From Citreicoccus inhibens (lineage in GTDB: Bacteria > Myxococcota > Myxococcia > Myxococcales > Myxococcaceae): 64,000 nt of DNA. Both the position numbers and the translations under genes were made by a program. Location of the stretch: the NCBI RefSeq assembly GCF_019039035.1, contig NZ_JAHNZT010000001.1:1-64000 (forward strand). The letters are read 5' to 3'. Below the pieces are notes generated by a model that was not told the DNA's origin, did not search any database, and was given only the letters and a program-made list of their open reading frames with translations. How positions within the stretch are numbered: the stretch's first letter is position 1; every line of letters begins with the position of its first letter. This document shows, piece after piece, positions 1 through 7,424 of this stretch.

Positions 1-122
1 CCTGGCTCAACCGCTTCCGACGTCTGCTGGTGCGCTGGGAGAAGCGAGAGGACACCTACGTCGCAATGCTGCACTTTGCGCTGGGCATCATCACTTGGTT
101 CCACGCGCTCCTACCGAAATAG
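1..122 (+). mobile_element. C-terminal end of an IS5-family transposase (partial)
   Basis: Only the last 40 codons are inside the window (frame begins at base 3, TAG at 120-122). The peptide starts WLNRFRRLLVRWEKREDTY and ends in a hydrophobic segment with FALGIITWFHALLPK. This RxLVRWEK...Y...LH tail is characteristic of IS5-type DDE transposases, in which the last acidic catalytic residue lies in or just before this stretch. The bases directly after the stop (about 119-131) may be part of the terminal inverted repeat, but the left end is outside the window, so neither the repeat nor a target duplication can be confirmed. The element lies about 40 bp upstream of the acyl-CoA ligase and could have replaced its promoter. 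Confidence 0.8.
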
Positions 123-163
123 GTTCTTAGCCTGCTGCGTTGAACCCTGCCCCATTCCTACCG

Positions 164-2050
164 ATGACACCTCGCTCAAACAGCGGAGGCCTCGTGGCCG
201 AGGCACTCCCGTCCCTCCCCCAGATGATTCTCGACCGGGCGCGCACATCGCCGCAGCGCGTCGCATTTCGAGTCCGCCGGGGTGAAACCTATGTCGACGT
301 CCCCTGGTCGGAGGCCGCTCCGCGCATCGAAGCCATCGCGGCGGGGGTGTTGAGCGCCGGCCCGCTCGATGATGGCGCGTGCATCTCCATCGTTGGCAAC
401 ACCACGATGGAGTCGTGTCTCGTCGACTTCGCCGCCCTGAGCGCGGGGCTCAAGACGGTCCCGGTCTACGCGAGCCTGCTGCCAGAAGAAGTGGGCTACA
501 TGCACGTGGACACGGCGGCACAGCTCATCGTCGTGGAAGACGGGAGCCAGCTGGCGAAGGTGCGAGCCTTTCGGGAGGGCTTCACGTTCCACGAGCGGCC
601 TTACGCCCCCGCCGAGCTGCGAGTCCGCGCGAAGGTGGTGGTCATCCACCCCGCCGGGCTTGCGCCCGCCGACGATTGGGAAAGCCTGGAGACGCTGGAG
701 GCCCGAGGCCGCGCCCAGCGCGCGGCCTTGGAGCAAGAGCTGCATCGGAGGGTGTCTTTGCTTCGGCGCGAGCACGTCGCGACCTTCACGTACACCTCCG
801 GCACGACGGGGGCACCGAAGGCGGTGATTCAAACCCACGACAACATGCTGGCGATGCTCGAAGACGTCGCGGACGCAGGGCTCATGGATGAGACCGTCAT
901 CCAGCACGGCCTGTTCCTCTTCCTCCCCGCCGCGCACTCCTTCGGGCGCATGGTGGAGTTCGCGGGTCCGTTCTTCGGAGCGCCGCTGGTCATGTCGTCC
1001 GTGCCCACGCTGGCAGCGGATCTCGTCATCGGCCGCCCGGGGTTCTTTCCGGCGGCGCCGCGCGTCTTCGAGAAGATGATGGCGAAAATCACCAGCGCCA
1101 TCGAGAACGAGCACGGCCTTCGCCGGTGGCTGATGGATTGGGCCCTGGGCGTGGGGCGTCAGGTCGCGGACCGCCACGCCCAGGGCAGCTCGCCCCCCAT
1201 CTGGCTGGAGGCCCAACGCGCCTTGGCGGACCGCCTCGTGTTGTCGAAGCTGCGCGCGCGTCTGGGATTGGACCACGCCTCTGTGCTGCTCTCGGGAGCC
1301 GCGGCGCTTCGGCTCGATGTCCAGATGTTCTTCCTCGGCTTGGGCCTGAACATCCTGGAGGCCTATGGCCTGACGGAGACGTGCCCGGGCCTGACGGTCA
1401 ATCGCAAGGACAACGTCCATCCCGGGACCGTGGGCCGTCCGTTCAAGCACTGCGAACTCAAGGTGGCCCCCGACGGGGAGCTCCTCGCGCGCGGGCCCAA
1501 CATCTCCCGCGGCTACTTGAATCGTCCGGAGGCCACGGCGGACGCCTTCGATGCCGACGGCTGGTTCCGGACCGGAGACCTGGGCTCCATCGACGCGGAA
1601 GGATTCGTCCGGATCACCGGGCGCAAGAAGGAGCTGCTCAAGACGAGCGGCGGCAAGTACATCGCGCCGCTGAAGATTGAGGCGCAGCTCAAGCGACACC
1701 CGCTCGTCCAAGAGGCCATCGTGATTGGCGAGGGCCGCAATTACTGCACCGCCTTGTTCGCGCTCGACACGGAGATCCTCGCCACGGTGGCGCGCCGCGA
1801 GGGGTTCCCCGCGGAGCCCTCGCATCCGCGAGTCATCACCGTGCTGGAGAGCCTGGTCGCGGAGACCAACGCGGGCCTGGCGTCCTTCGAGCGCATCAAG
1901 ACGTTCCGCGTGTCTCCCGGGCCGTTCACGGTGGATGGCGGCGAGCTGACGGCGTCACTCAAGGTCAAGCGCCACGCGGTCATGCAGAAGCACGCGGCGT
2001 TGATTGAATCGATGTACGGAGGCGCAGAGGCGTCGCGCGGCGCGGCGTAG
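164..2050 (+). CDS. Long-chain fatty acid--CoA ligase (AMP-forming)
   Basis: This is an adenylate-forming enzyme of the ANL superfamily that activates a fatty acid with ATP and loads it onto CoA. Visible motifs in order are the P-loop YTSGTTGAPKA near residue 210, the YGLTETCPG motif near 402, GWFRTGDLG near 466 and the hinge region TGRKKELLKTSGGKYIAP near 486. The length (628 aa) and the KTSGGKYIAP form fit the FadD15/FAA1-like long-chain group rather than acetyl-CoA synthetases. An in-frame TTG at 140 would add eight residues; the ATG at 164 is preferred, although neither has a clear ribosome-binding site. It stands alone, downstream of an IS end. The substrate chain length is inferred from the family only. 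Confidence 0.88.
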   Translation: MTPRSNSGGLVAEALPSLPQMILDRARTSPQRVAFRVRRGETYVDVPWSEAAPRIEAIAAGVLSAGPLDDGACISIVGNTTMESCLVDFAALSAGLKTVPVYASLLPEEVGYMHVDTAAQLIVVEDGSQLAKVRAFREGFTFHERPYAPAELRVRAKVVVIHPAGLAPADDWESLETLEARGRAQRAALEQELHRRVSLLRREHVATFTYTSGTTGAPKAVIQTHDNMLAMLEDVADAGLMDETVIQHGLFLFLPAAHSFGRMVEFAGPFFGAPLVMSSVPTLAADLVIGRPGFFPAAPRVFEKMMAKITSAIENEHGLRRWLMDWALGVGRQVADRHAQGSSPPIWLEAQRALADRLVLSKLRARLGLDHASVLLSGAAALRLDVQMFFLGLGLNILEAYGLTETCPGLTVNRKDNVHPGTVGRPFKHCELKVAPDGELLARGPNISRGYLNRPEATADAFDADGWFRTGDLGSIDAEGFVRITGRKKELLKTSGGKYIAPLKIEAQLKRHPLVQEAIVIGEGRNYCTALFALDTEILATVARREGFPAEPSHPRVITVLESLVAETNAGLASFERIKTFRVSPGPFTVDGGELTASLKVKRHAVMQKHAALIESMYGGAEASRGAA

Positions 2051-2080
2051 CGCGCCCCTCCCGAGACAGGAGGGGACGCG
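2051..2080. terminator. Bidirectional hairpin terminator between convergent genes
   Basis: CCCCTCC (2055-2061) pairs with GGAGGGG (2069-2075) around a 7-nt loop. Outer CGCG arms extend the stem with one bulged A. It lies exactly between the stops of the ligase and the convergent YCII gene. No U-tract follows, as is common in GC-rich genomes. Confidence 0.55.
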
Positions 2081-2095
2081 TTCCACCAGCGGGGG

Positions 2096-2533
2096 CTACT
2101 TTCCCTGCTGACGCTCCAGCTCCGCGCGCAGACGCTCGTCCTGCGCGCGCAGCTCGGGGGTGAGCTCCTGGCCGAAGTCCTCCGCCTCGAAGACCGGGCG
2201 AAGCTCCAGCATGCCGTCCTCGCCCGGCATCGGGTTCGGGCAGCGGCGCGCCCACTCCACCGCCTCCTCCATGTCGCGCACCTGCCACATCCAGTAGCCG
2301 GCGATCAGCTCCTTCGTCTCCGAGAACGGCCCATCGATGACCTTCGGCTTCTTCCCGTCCGCGAAGGCCACCCGCTTGGCCCGGATGCTGGGATGCAGGC
2401 CTTCGCCGGCGAGCATGATGCCCGCCTTCACCAGCTCCTCGTTGTACTTGCCCATGGCCGCGAGCATCTCTGCCTTGGGCATGATGCCCTTCTCGGAGTT
2501 CGGGCTCGCCTTCACAATGACCATCACGCGCAT
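2096..2533 (-). CDS. YCII-related (DGPF-domain) protein
   Basis: A 145-aa cytoplasmic protein with the DGPF/YCII fold: N-terminal MRVMVIVKASPNSEKG, a VIDGPFSETKELIAGYWM core, and a C-terminal charged helix. Small proteins of this family are widely found next to ECF sigma factors in bacteria; their biochemical role is not established, although the fold is related to muconolactone isomerase-like enzymes. The start at 2533 is set by AAGGAG about six bases upstream; a longer open frame to 2704 has no such signal. An ECF sigma gene lies about 1.4 kb away (3914), but the intervening hydrolase is on the opposite strand, so there is no shared operon. Confidence 0.85.
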   Translation of the reverse strand: MRVMVIVKASPNSEKGIMPKAEMLAAMGKYNEELVKAGIMLAGEGLHPSIRAKRVAFADGKKPKVIDGPFSETKELIAGYWMWQVRDMEEAVEWARRCPNPMPGEDGMLELRPVFEAEDFGQELTPELRAQDERLRAELERQQGK

Positions 2534-2902
2534 GTTCGTCTCCTTGTTGGGAGGCAGGAGATTTCCTGCCCTTCCCTCAGGCAACGAAGAATTGAGCGGC
2601 AAATCGACAGGGGCTTTCGAATTCCAAAAAACCTGTGCAATTCCAGCCAGTTGCAATTGAAGGTGCGACACCAGGCTCCTCACGAAGTGGCCGCCGGGGG
2701 CCATCGCACGCGGCCCCCGAGGCGGGTCCCAAGAGGATGCACGCGGGTGTGGCCGGCTACGCCGTCACCGCCCTCCGTGAGCCCAGCGAGTGCGAACACG
2801 GGAACGCGGCGATGTCGATCGACCGTCGCGACGTTCGTCGTCGGCAGGAAGGACCGAAGTCCTTCGATGACGAACCTCCCAAGCTCCAGGAAGGATGACT
2901 CC
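2534..2902. other. Divergent intergenic region, 369 bp
   Basis: No convincing gene is present between the divergent YCII and hydrolase starts. The part next to the YCII gene (about 2570-2660) is noticeably richer in A+T than its surroundings and is the likely promoter zone for both genes. Short open frames in 2635-2898 have no ribosome-binding site and no recognisable sequence. The last 70 bases form the structured leader listed separately. Confidence 0.5.
2833..2875 (+). promoter_or_regulatory. Structured 5' leader before the exported hydrolase
   Basis: Two nested stems can be drawn: outer GTTCGTC (2833-2839) with GACGAAC (2869-2875), and inner GAAGGAC (2848-2854) with GTCCTTC (2859-2865), closed by a CGAA tetraloop. 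All pairs are perfect. The structure ends 28 nt before the ATG at 2903 and leaves the AGGAAGG ribosome site free. It may stabilise the mRNA or act as a regulatory element; the function is inference. Confidence 0.35.
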
Positions 2903-3778
2903 ATGTTTCGCATGCTTCTCGCGGTCGTGCTGCTGCTCGCCGCTCCAGCACCGGCCCGTGCCCAAGCCAAACCGAAGGGTGCCCGCGTCAACGTGAACGG
3001 GATGCAGATGTACTACGAGGTCTCTGGCAAGGGCGACCCGCTGGTCGTCCTGCACGGCGCCTACATGAACATTCCGCAGATGGGCGCCATCATCTCCAAG
3101 CTCGCCAAGACCCATCAAGTCTACGCCCTCGAGTTTCAGGGCCACGGCCGCACCACGGACATTCAACGGCCCATCACCTACCCCAACCTCGCGGATGACG
3201 TCGCGGCCTTCATGGGCGCGGTGGGACTCTCCAAGGCAGACGTGTTTGGCTATTCGATGGGGGCGGGCGCGGGGTTGCAGCTCGCCATTCGCCACCCAGA
3301 GAAGGTGAACAAGCTGGCTGTCGCATCTGTCACCTATGACGTCGAGGGCATGCAGCCCGAGTTCAGGGCGTTCATCCCTCAGATGAAGGTGGAGATGTTC
3401 CTCGAGATGCCCTTCGCGAAGGAATATCGAAAGCTCGCGGCCAACCCCGAGGGATTCCCGGAGCTGGTCCGGAAGCTGATCGCCCTCGAAAAGGAGCCCA
3501 TGGCGTGGGCGGAGGACGTCAAGGCGATGAAGACGCCGGTCCTTCTCATCACGGGCGACGCGGATGTATCGACCCTGGAGCACTCGGTGGCCATGTTTCG
3601 GCTCCTCGGGGGTGGCGGCGCGGGAGACATGGGCAAGCCGCTGCCGGCGTCACGCCTCGCGATCCTCCCGGCGACTTCGCACACCGCGGTCATCGCTCAA
3701 CCCGAGCTGCTGCACGCCTTCATCGAACCCTTCTTGAAGGGCATCGCGCCGAAGGGAATGTTCGCGGCGCCGGAGTAA
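2903..3778 (+). CDS. Exported alpha/beta hydrolase
   Basis: A 291-aa serine hydrolase of the alpha/beta fold. The N-terminus (MFRMLLAVVLLLAAPAPARA) is a clear Sec signal peptide with an ARA-Q cleavage site, so the enzyme acts in the periplasm or outside the cell. The mature part begins with VNGMQMYYEV and shows the oxyanion HG segment (LHGAY), nucleophile elbow GYSMGAG near residue 116, an acid in ITGDADVS near 217, and a histidine in TSHTAVI near 260. The start is fixed by AGGAAGG seven bases upstream. It is a paralogue of the hydrolase at 5001; both flank the sigma factor gene. The substrate is unknown; esterase or lactonase activity is plausible. Confidence 0.85.
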   Translation: MFRMLLAVVLLLAAPAPARAQAKPKGARVNVNGMQMYYEVSGKGDPLVVLHGAYMNIPQMGAIISKLAKTHQVYALEFQGHGRTTDIQRPITYPNLADDVAAFMGAVGLSKADVFGYSMGAGAGLQLAIRHPEKVNKLAVASVTYDVEGMQPEFRAFIPQMKVEMFLEMPFAKEYRKLAANPEGFPELVRKLIALEKEPMAWAEDVKAMKTPVLLITGDADVSTLEHSVAMFRLLGGGGAGDMGKPLPASRLAILPATSHTAVIAQPELLHAFIEPFLKGIAPKGMFAAPE

Positions 3779-3873
3779 GAAGCCCCTCGACTTCGGGCAT
3801 CTCGGTCCCCATCCCAGAGACTCCGGTGGGGCGGAGCGGCCGTCCCGTGGCGGAAATCGTCCGCGCGTGACGC

Positions 3874-3900
3874 GGGGGCCGTATCCTTTCGCCGGCCCCC
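3874..3900 (+). promoter_or_regulatory. Hairpin with GTATCCTT loop upstream of the sigma gene
   Basis: GGGGGCC (3874-3880) pairs perfectly with GGCCCCC (3894-3900). The 13-nt loop starts GTATCCTTTCG. The hairpin ends 13 bp before the ATG at 3914. Nearly the same loop occurs in a different stem before the hydrolase at 5001, which suggests a shared promoter or RNA element rather than a simple terminator. Confidence 0.45.
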
Positions 3901-3913
3901 TGCGTCTCCCGCC

Positions 3914-4939
3914 ATGACCGACCCCATCCCGCCGCTCCCTCAAGCAGTCGCCAGCTCCTGGCACCGCTTCCTGGACGTCTATGAGCCCCTGCGGCCCGAG
4001 CTGTACCGCTACTGCCGCCACCTCACCCGGACGCCGTGGGACGCGGAGGACCTGGTCCAGGACGCCATGGCGCGCGCGTTCGCCACCTTGGGGTGCATCA
4101 TCGACTCGCCACCCAACCCGCGCGCCTGGCTGTTCCGCGTCGCCTCGAACCTGTGGATCGATCAACAGCGGCGCAGGCGCGAGTCCCCGAGCTCCGTGCC
4201 GGAGTTCACCGAGACGCCGGAGCCCCGGGGCCCCCGCGAGGCCATGGGGACGTTGCTCTCCCAGCTGTCCCCCCAGGAGCGCGCGGCCGTGGTGCTCAAG
4301 GATGCCTTTGACTTGAGCCTCGAGGAGACCGCGGAGGCACTGTCCACCACGGTGGGCGCCATCAAGGCCGCGCTGCATCGCGGGCGCACCAAGCTGGTCC
4401 AGGCCCCCGACAGGCTCGAAGGCCCCGCGACGACACCGAGCCGGCTCGATGCCTTCTGCGAGGCCTTCAACGCGCGCGACATCGACCGGCTCGCCGCGAT
4501 GCTCCTGGAGACCGCCACCATCGAGGTCGTCGGTGCCTCCACGGGGTACGGTCGCGAGGTCGGCCGGCAGCGCGTCCTCCCCGGCATGCTGTTCGGCAGC
4601 AAGCTCCTGGCCGACCTCTCGGCCTTCTGCGGCGTCGAGGTGCGCTATCGGCATGGCGCGCACGCGACGTATCCGCGCGGCGAGGTTCGCATCCATCGCG
4701 GCGAGCCACTCCTGCTCTCCTGGTACGCCCATGACGACGGCGACGCGGTGCGCGCCGTCACGCGCCTCGTGTTCGACGAGGGCGGGCTCGTGACTCACCT
4801 CCGGAACTACTTCTACACCCCGGAGTTCATCACCGAGGTGTGCCGCGAGCTGGGCGTTCCGTTCCGCATCAATGGCTACTTCAGCATGAGGTCATGCGGG
4901 GCGACCGCGCGCTGCGAGCTGGGAGACGAGGGGGCGTGA
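3914..4939 (+). CDS. ECF-type RNA polymerase sigma factor with SnoaL-like C-terminal extension
   Basis: A 341-aa sigma-70-family protein. Residues about 17-90 form sigma region 2 (YRYCRHLTRTPWDAEDLVQD, then PRAWLFRVASNLWIDQQRRR); residues 110-160 form region 4 (LSPQERAAVVLKDAFDLSLE, then STTVGAIKAALHRGR). The C-terminal 180 residues begin FCEAFNARDIDRLAAML, the pattern of a SnoaL/NTF2-like domain. In characterised ECF groups with such tails (for example ECF41) the extension controls sigma activity in place of an anti-sigma factor, and no anti-sigma gene is seen here. The neighbours on both sides are paralogous exported hydrolases, likely targets. The short segment after the NTF2 domain (RSCGATARCELGDEGA) is not recognised. 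Confidence 0.88.
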   Translation: MTDPIPPLPQAVASSWHRFLDVYEPLRPELYRYCRHLTRTPWDAEDLVQDAMARAFATLGCIIDSPPNPRAWLFRVASNLWIDQQRRRRESPSSVPEFTETPEPRGPREAMGTLLSQLSPQERAAVVLKDAFDLSLEETAEALSTTVGAIKAALHRGRTKLVQAPDRLEGPATTPSRLDAFCEAFNARDIDRLAAMLLETATIEVVGASTGYGREVGRQRVLPGMLFGSKLLADLSAFCGVEVRYRHGAHATYPRGEVRIHRGEPLLLSWYAHDDGDAVRAVTRLVFDEGGLVTHLRNYFYTPEFITEVCRELGVPFRINGYFSMRSCGATARCELGDEGA

Positions 4940-4949
4940 CGCGGTGAAG

Positions 4950-4994
4950 GAAACGGGCGAGGCCCCGTATCCTTCGCGCGGCCTCGCCCGTTTC
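4950..4994 (+). promoter_or_regulatory. Perfect 15-bp inverted repeat between sigma gene and second hydrolase
   Basis: The arms at 4950-4964 and 4980-4994 are exact reverse complements, with a 15-nt loop that contains CCGTATCCTTCGC. The left arm begins 11 bp after the sigma stop codon and the right arm ends 6 bp before the hydrolase ATG. It could terminate sigma transcription, attenuate read-through, or carry a promoter; no U-tract follows. The loop matches that of the hairpin at 3874-3900. Confidence 0.6.
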
Positions 4995-5000
4995 TCGGGC

Positions 5001-5888
5001 ATGCAACCGAACCTCGCCGCACTGCTTCTCTCCGCCCTCCTCTTCGCGCAGGTCACCACGGGCTGCGCCTCCACCGAGGCCCAAGTCCGCGCCGCCTCGG
5101 GCGCCTATGCGCAGGTCAATGGGCTCAACATGTACTACGAGGTCCATGGCCCCGCGTCCGGCCGGCCGTTGGTGCTCCTGCACGGCGGCGGCTCGACGAT
5201 TGACACGTCCTTTGGACGCCTGATTCCCATGCTGGCCAGGGACCATCGGCTCATCGCCGTCGAGCAGCAGGCCCACGGCCATACGGCGGACGTGGACCGC
5301 CCGCTGTCGTTCGAGCAGATGGCGGACGACACGGCGGCCCTGCTGCAACAGCTCCACGTGCAGGACGCGGACATCATGGGCTTCAGCAACGGCGGCGTCA
5401 TCGCCATGCAGATCGCGCTGCGGCATCGCCCGTTGGTGCACTCGCTCATCCTCGCGTCGACATACTTCAAGCATGACGGCTGCTATTCGTACATGTGGGA
5501 GGGCTTCCCGACCGCCACCCTCGACGTCATGCCGAAGGCCTTGCGCGACGCGTACCTCCAGGTCTCGCCACAGGGAGAGGCGGGGCTGATGTCGCAGTTC
5601 CACAAGACGGTGGCCATGATGATGTCCTTCAAGGACCTGGATGAGGGCGCGCTCCGGGCAATCTCCGCGCCCGTCCTCGTCCTCTCGGCGGACGGGGACG
5701 TGATTCGCCCCGAGCACGCCGTCGAGATGCTGCGCGTCTTCCCCCACGCCCAGCTCGCGCTCTTCCCTGGCGCCATCCACGGCGGGTACATCCGCGCGGC
5801 CGAGAGCGGGGACAACAAGGCGGGGAGCCGAGTGCCCGAGCTGACCGCGGCGATGATTCACGAGTTCCTGAACGAGGCGAAGGAGTAG
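5001..5888 (+). CDS. Alpha/beta hydrolase lipoprotein
   Basis: A 295-aa alpha/beta hydrolase starting MQPNLAALLLSALLFAQVTT followed by GC, a lipoprotein-type signal with a Cys at about residue 22, so it should be membrane-anchored. The mature domain begins VNGLNMYYEVHG and has the oxyanion LHGGG, nucleophile elbow GFSNGGV near residue 127, acid in LSADGDVIRPEHA, and His in FPGAIHGGYI. A GTG at 4944 extends the frame but would bury the signal peptide and overlap the hairpin, so the ATG at 5001 is chosen. The sequence parallels the hydrolase at 2903 throughout, indicating an old local duplication around the sigma gene. The substrate is unknown. Confidence 0.85.
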   Translation: MQPNLAALLLSALLFAQVTTGCASTEAQVRAASGAYAQVNGLNMYYEVHGPASGRPLVLLHGGGSTIDTSFGRLIPMLARDHRLIAVEQQAHGHTADVDRPLSFEQMADDTAALLQQLHVQDADIMGFSNGGVIAMQIALRHRPLVHSLILASTYFKHDGCYSYMWEGFPTATLDVMPKALRDAYLQVSPQGEAGLMSQFHKTVAMMMSFKDLDEGALRAISAPVLVLSADGDVIRPEHAVEMLRVFPHAQLALFPGAIHGGYIRAAESGDNKAGSRVPELTAAMIHEFLNEAKE

Positions 5889-5947
5889 TCGTCCACCTCG
5901 GGTGTCGAGCGTGTCTGCCCGTTCAGGAATGGGCGGCAGGCCCGCGC

Positions 5948-6025
5948 TCAGCGCAGCGCCGGGTAGTCCGTGTAGCCTTTCGCCTCGCCCGTGAAGAACG
6001 TGGCGGCGTCCGGAGCGGTGAATGG
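5948..6025 (-). pseudogene. C-terminal scrap of an Old Yellow Enzyme-type flavin oxidoreductase
   Basis: Read on the minus strand, the last codons before the stop at 5948 give TAPDAATFFTGEAKGYTDYP followed by ALR. The ending TFF.G...GYTDYP is the usual C-terminus of NemA/XenA-like alkene reductases of the NADH:flavin oxidoreductase family. Upstream of about 6025 the frame no longer resembles the family, and no FMN-binding barrel is present, so only about 24 codons remain. It is evidence of a deleted gene. Confidence 0.5.
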
Positions 6026-6509
6026 AGTTCTGCACGCCGACGCCAGTCCGCACATGCACCAACGCGTGCGCGGCGGACCGCGGTGAAAGCGCCTGCAACA
6101 GCCTCTATTGCCAGGCGTGCACGAGCACGTGCTGAAGCCGCGCTCGATGCCGACGCATTCCCCGTAGCGGCAACTCACCCTCCTGGCCCGACGAGGTAGC
6201 AGAGCCCCTCGTCGCGTGGCGCTTCCTGCGAGAGCCAGCACGCGACGGGGTTGTCGAGGCGCGACCGCCGGACCCGACCCGCTTGCGCGAACGCGCCGTG
6301 CACTCCCGGCGAACGCTCAAGCACTGTCATGTCATCGTCATCGGTGACGACTCGGGAAGCGCTTTCACTCACACCACAAAGCCACGCCTCGACTGCATCT
6401 CTTTGCCCAATCATGGGCTCCCATGCACTATCGCCCTGGGTGAAAGGCTCTCCACTTGGCGCAATGAAGCGCTCATCGAAGCTCACCCAGAGGATGTCTG
6501 GAGATGAAG
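6026..6509. other. Unassigned 484-bp region with lower GC
   Basis: No gene is supported here. A minus-strand open frame (6175-6486, GTG start, 103 codons beginning with SFDERFIAPSGEPF) has mixed codon use, no ribosome site, and no family resemblance; overlapping plus-strand frames look equally unconvincing. From about 6310 to 6500 the base composition is clearly less GC-rich than in the flanking genes, which could mean an imported or decaying segment. The final bases carry the promoter and ribosome site for the lipoprotein gene at 6510. Confidence 0.4.
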
Positions 6510-7247
6510 ATGCATTGGAGCCTGACGGCGCTGCTGCTGGTCGCCGTGGGTTGCGGCAATGTGGCGCAGGAAGAAGCTGTGGCGTCCCCCGAGCTGGCGA
6601 CGGAGGAAGCGTCGCTCGCGGACCGCACCTGTGTGAACACTCTGAGCTGCCGCGCCGCCTGTACTTGCGTGGCGGGAACCTGCGTGCCGGATGACTTCGG
6701 CCCCCCGGTCTCCCAGGCGTTCTGTAACGTCGCGCCCGTCCGCGAGTGCAGCAGCGGTGCGGACTGCATCACCGGATGCAACTGCGTGAGCGGCGCCTGC
6801 GTCGACAGCGGCTTCAGCCCGCCCGCGAACTGCCTGCTGGCCCCGGCGGATTCCTATGAGAACGACAACACGCACACCACTGCGTCGTCCTACCCAGGCT
6901 CGCCCCAGCTCAACCACTCGTTCCACCGGCAGGGCGATGTCGACTGGGTCATCGTGTTCGTCCCGACGACGCAGGTCCTGAACGTGGAGACCTACAACCT
7001 GCGCAATGGCCCGGCGATGAAGCTCGAGATCTATGCCTACAACTACGCCACGCGCACGCTGGGGGCGCTGCTGGGCAGCACCCAGGACTACATCTGCCGG
7101 CTCCCCGTCTCGTCCTGCTTTGTCTACCGCGTCTCCGCCAACGCCCAGGCGAACAACGTGTATGCCATCAAGGTGACGGACATGCGCGGCTTGCCCTCGG
7201 GGAGCGACTGGACTCCGACGCCGAAGTACGACCTGAAGATGTACTGA
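6510..7247 (+). CDS. Cys-rich lipoprotein with a pre-peptidase-like beta domain
   Basis: A 245-aa exported protein. The start MHWSLTALLLVAVGC gives a lipoprotein signal with the lipid-attached Cys near residue 15. The ATG at 6510 has GGAG six bases upstream; an ATG at 6504 sits directly on that GGAG and is less likely. Residues about 35-110 hold two Cys-rich modules (TCVNTLSCRAACTCVAGTCV and ECSSGADCITGCNCVSGACV) resembling disulfide-rich repeats of myxobacterial surface proteins. The remainder (YENDNTHTTA...GDVDWVIVF) resembles the bacterial pre-peptidase C-terminal beta-sandwich usually appended to secreted proteases. No catalytic domain is present, so a binding or structural surface role is inferred. 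Confidence 0.75.
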   Translation: MHWSLTALLLVAVGCGNVAQEEAVASPELATEEASLADRTCVNTLSCRAACTCVAGTCVPDDFGPPVSQAFCNVAPVRECSSGADCITGCNCVSGACVDSGFSPPANCLLAPADSYENDNTHTTASSYPGSPQLNHSFHRQGDVDWVIVFVPTTQVLNVETYNLRNGPAMKLEIYAYNYATRTLGALLGSTQDYICRLPVSSCFVYRVSANAQANNVYAIKVTDMRGLPSGSDWTPTPKYDLKMY

Positions 7248-7340
7248 GCCGCGCGGCGCGTTGAGGCGGCGGTACCTGCAATGGCTGTCGAGGCAGCCTT
7301 CGCTTCGGCACGCCATTCCCGAGCAGCCCGCCTCGCCCCT

Positions 7341-7366
7341 GCGCCATCTGGACCTCCAGGTGGCGC
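7341..7366. terminator. Bidirectional hairpin between convergent genes
   Basis: The arms 7341-7351 and 7356-7366 form an 11-bp stem with one G-T wobble and an ACCT tetraloop. It lies between the convergent lipoprotein (stop 7247) and DJ-1-like gene (stop 7425), a position expected for a shared terminator. Confidence 0.55.
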
Positions 7367-7424
7367 AAGGGCGCTCGTCCAGCCAAGAACGCGGCAGCAG
7401 CCCCCGTCGCACGCGCGAGCGCGG

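Noticed and set aside
2393-2902. Long N-terminal extension of the first hydrolase
   Set aside because: The extension is antisense to the YCII gene and lacks a ribosome site; the ATG at 2903 has both AGGAAGG and a signal peptide.
4944-5000. Upstream GTG start for the second hydrolase
   Set aside because: It would place 19 residues, encoded by the 15-bp inverted repeat, in front of a good lipoprotein signal peptide.
6175-6486. 103-codon minus-strand open frame as a gene
   Set aside because: No ribosome site, mixed codon use, no recognisable family, and an equally long frame exists on the opposite strand.
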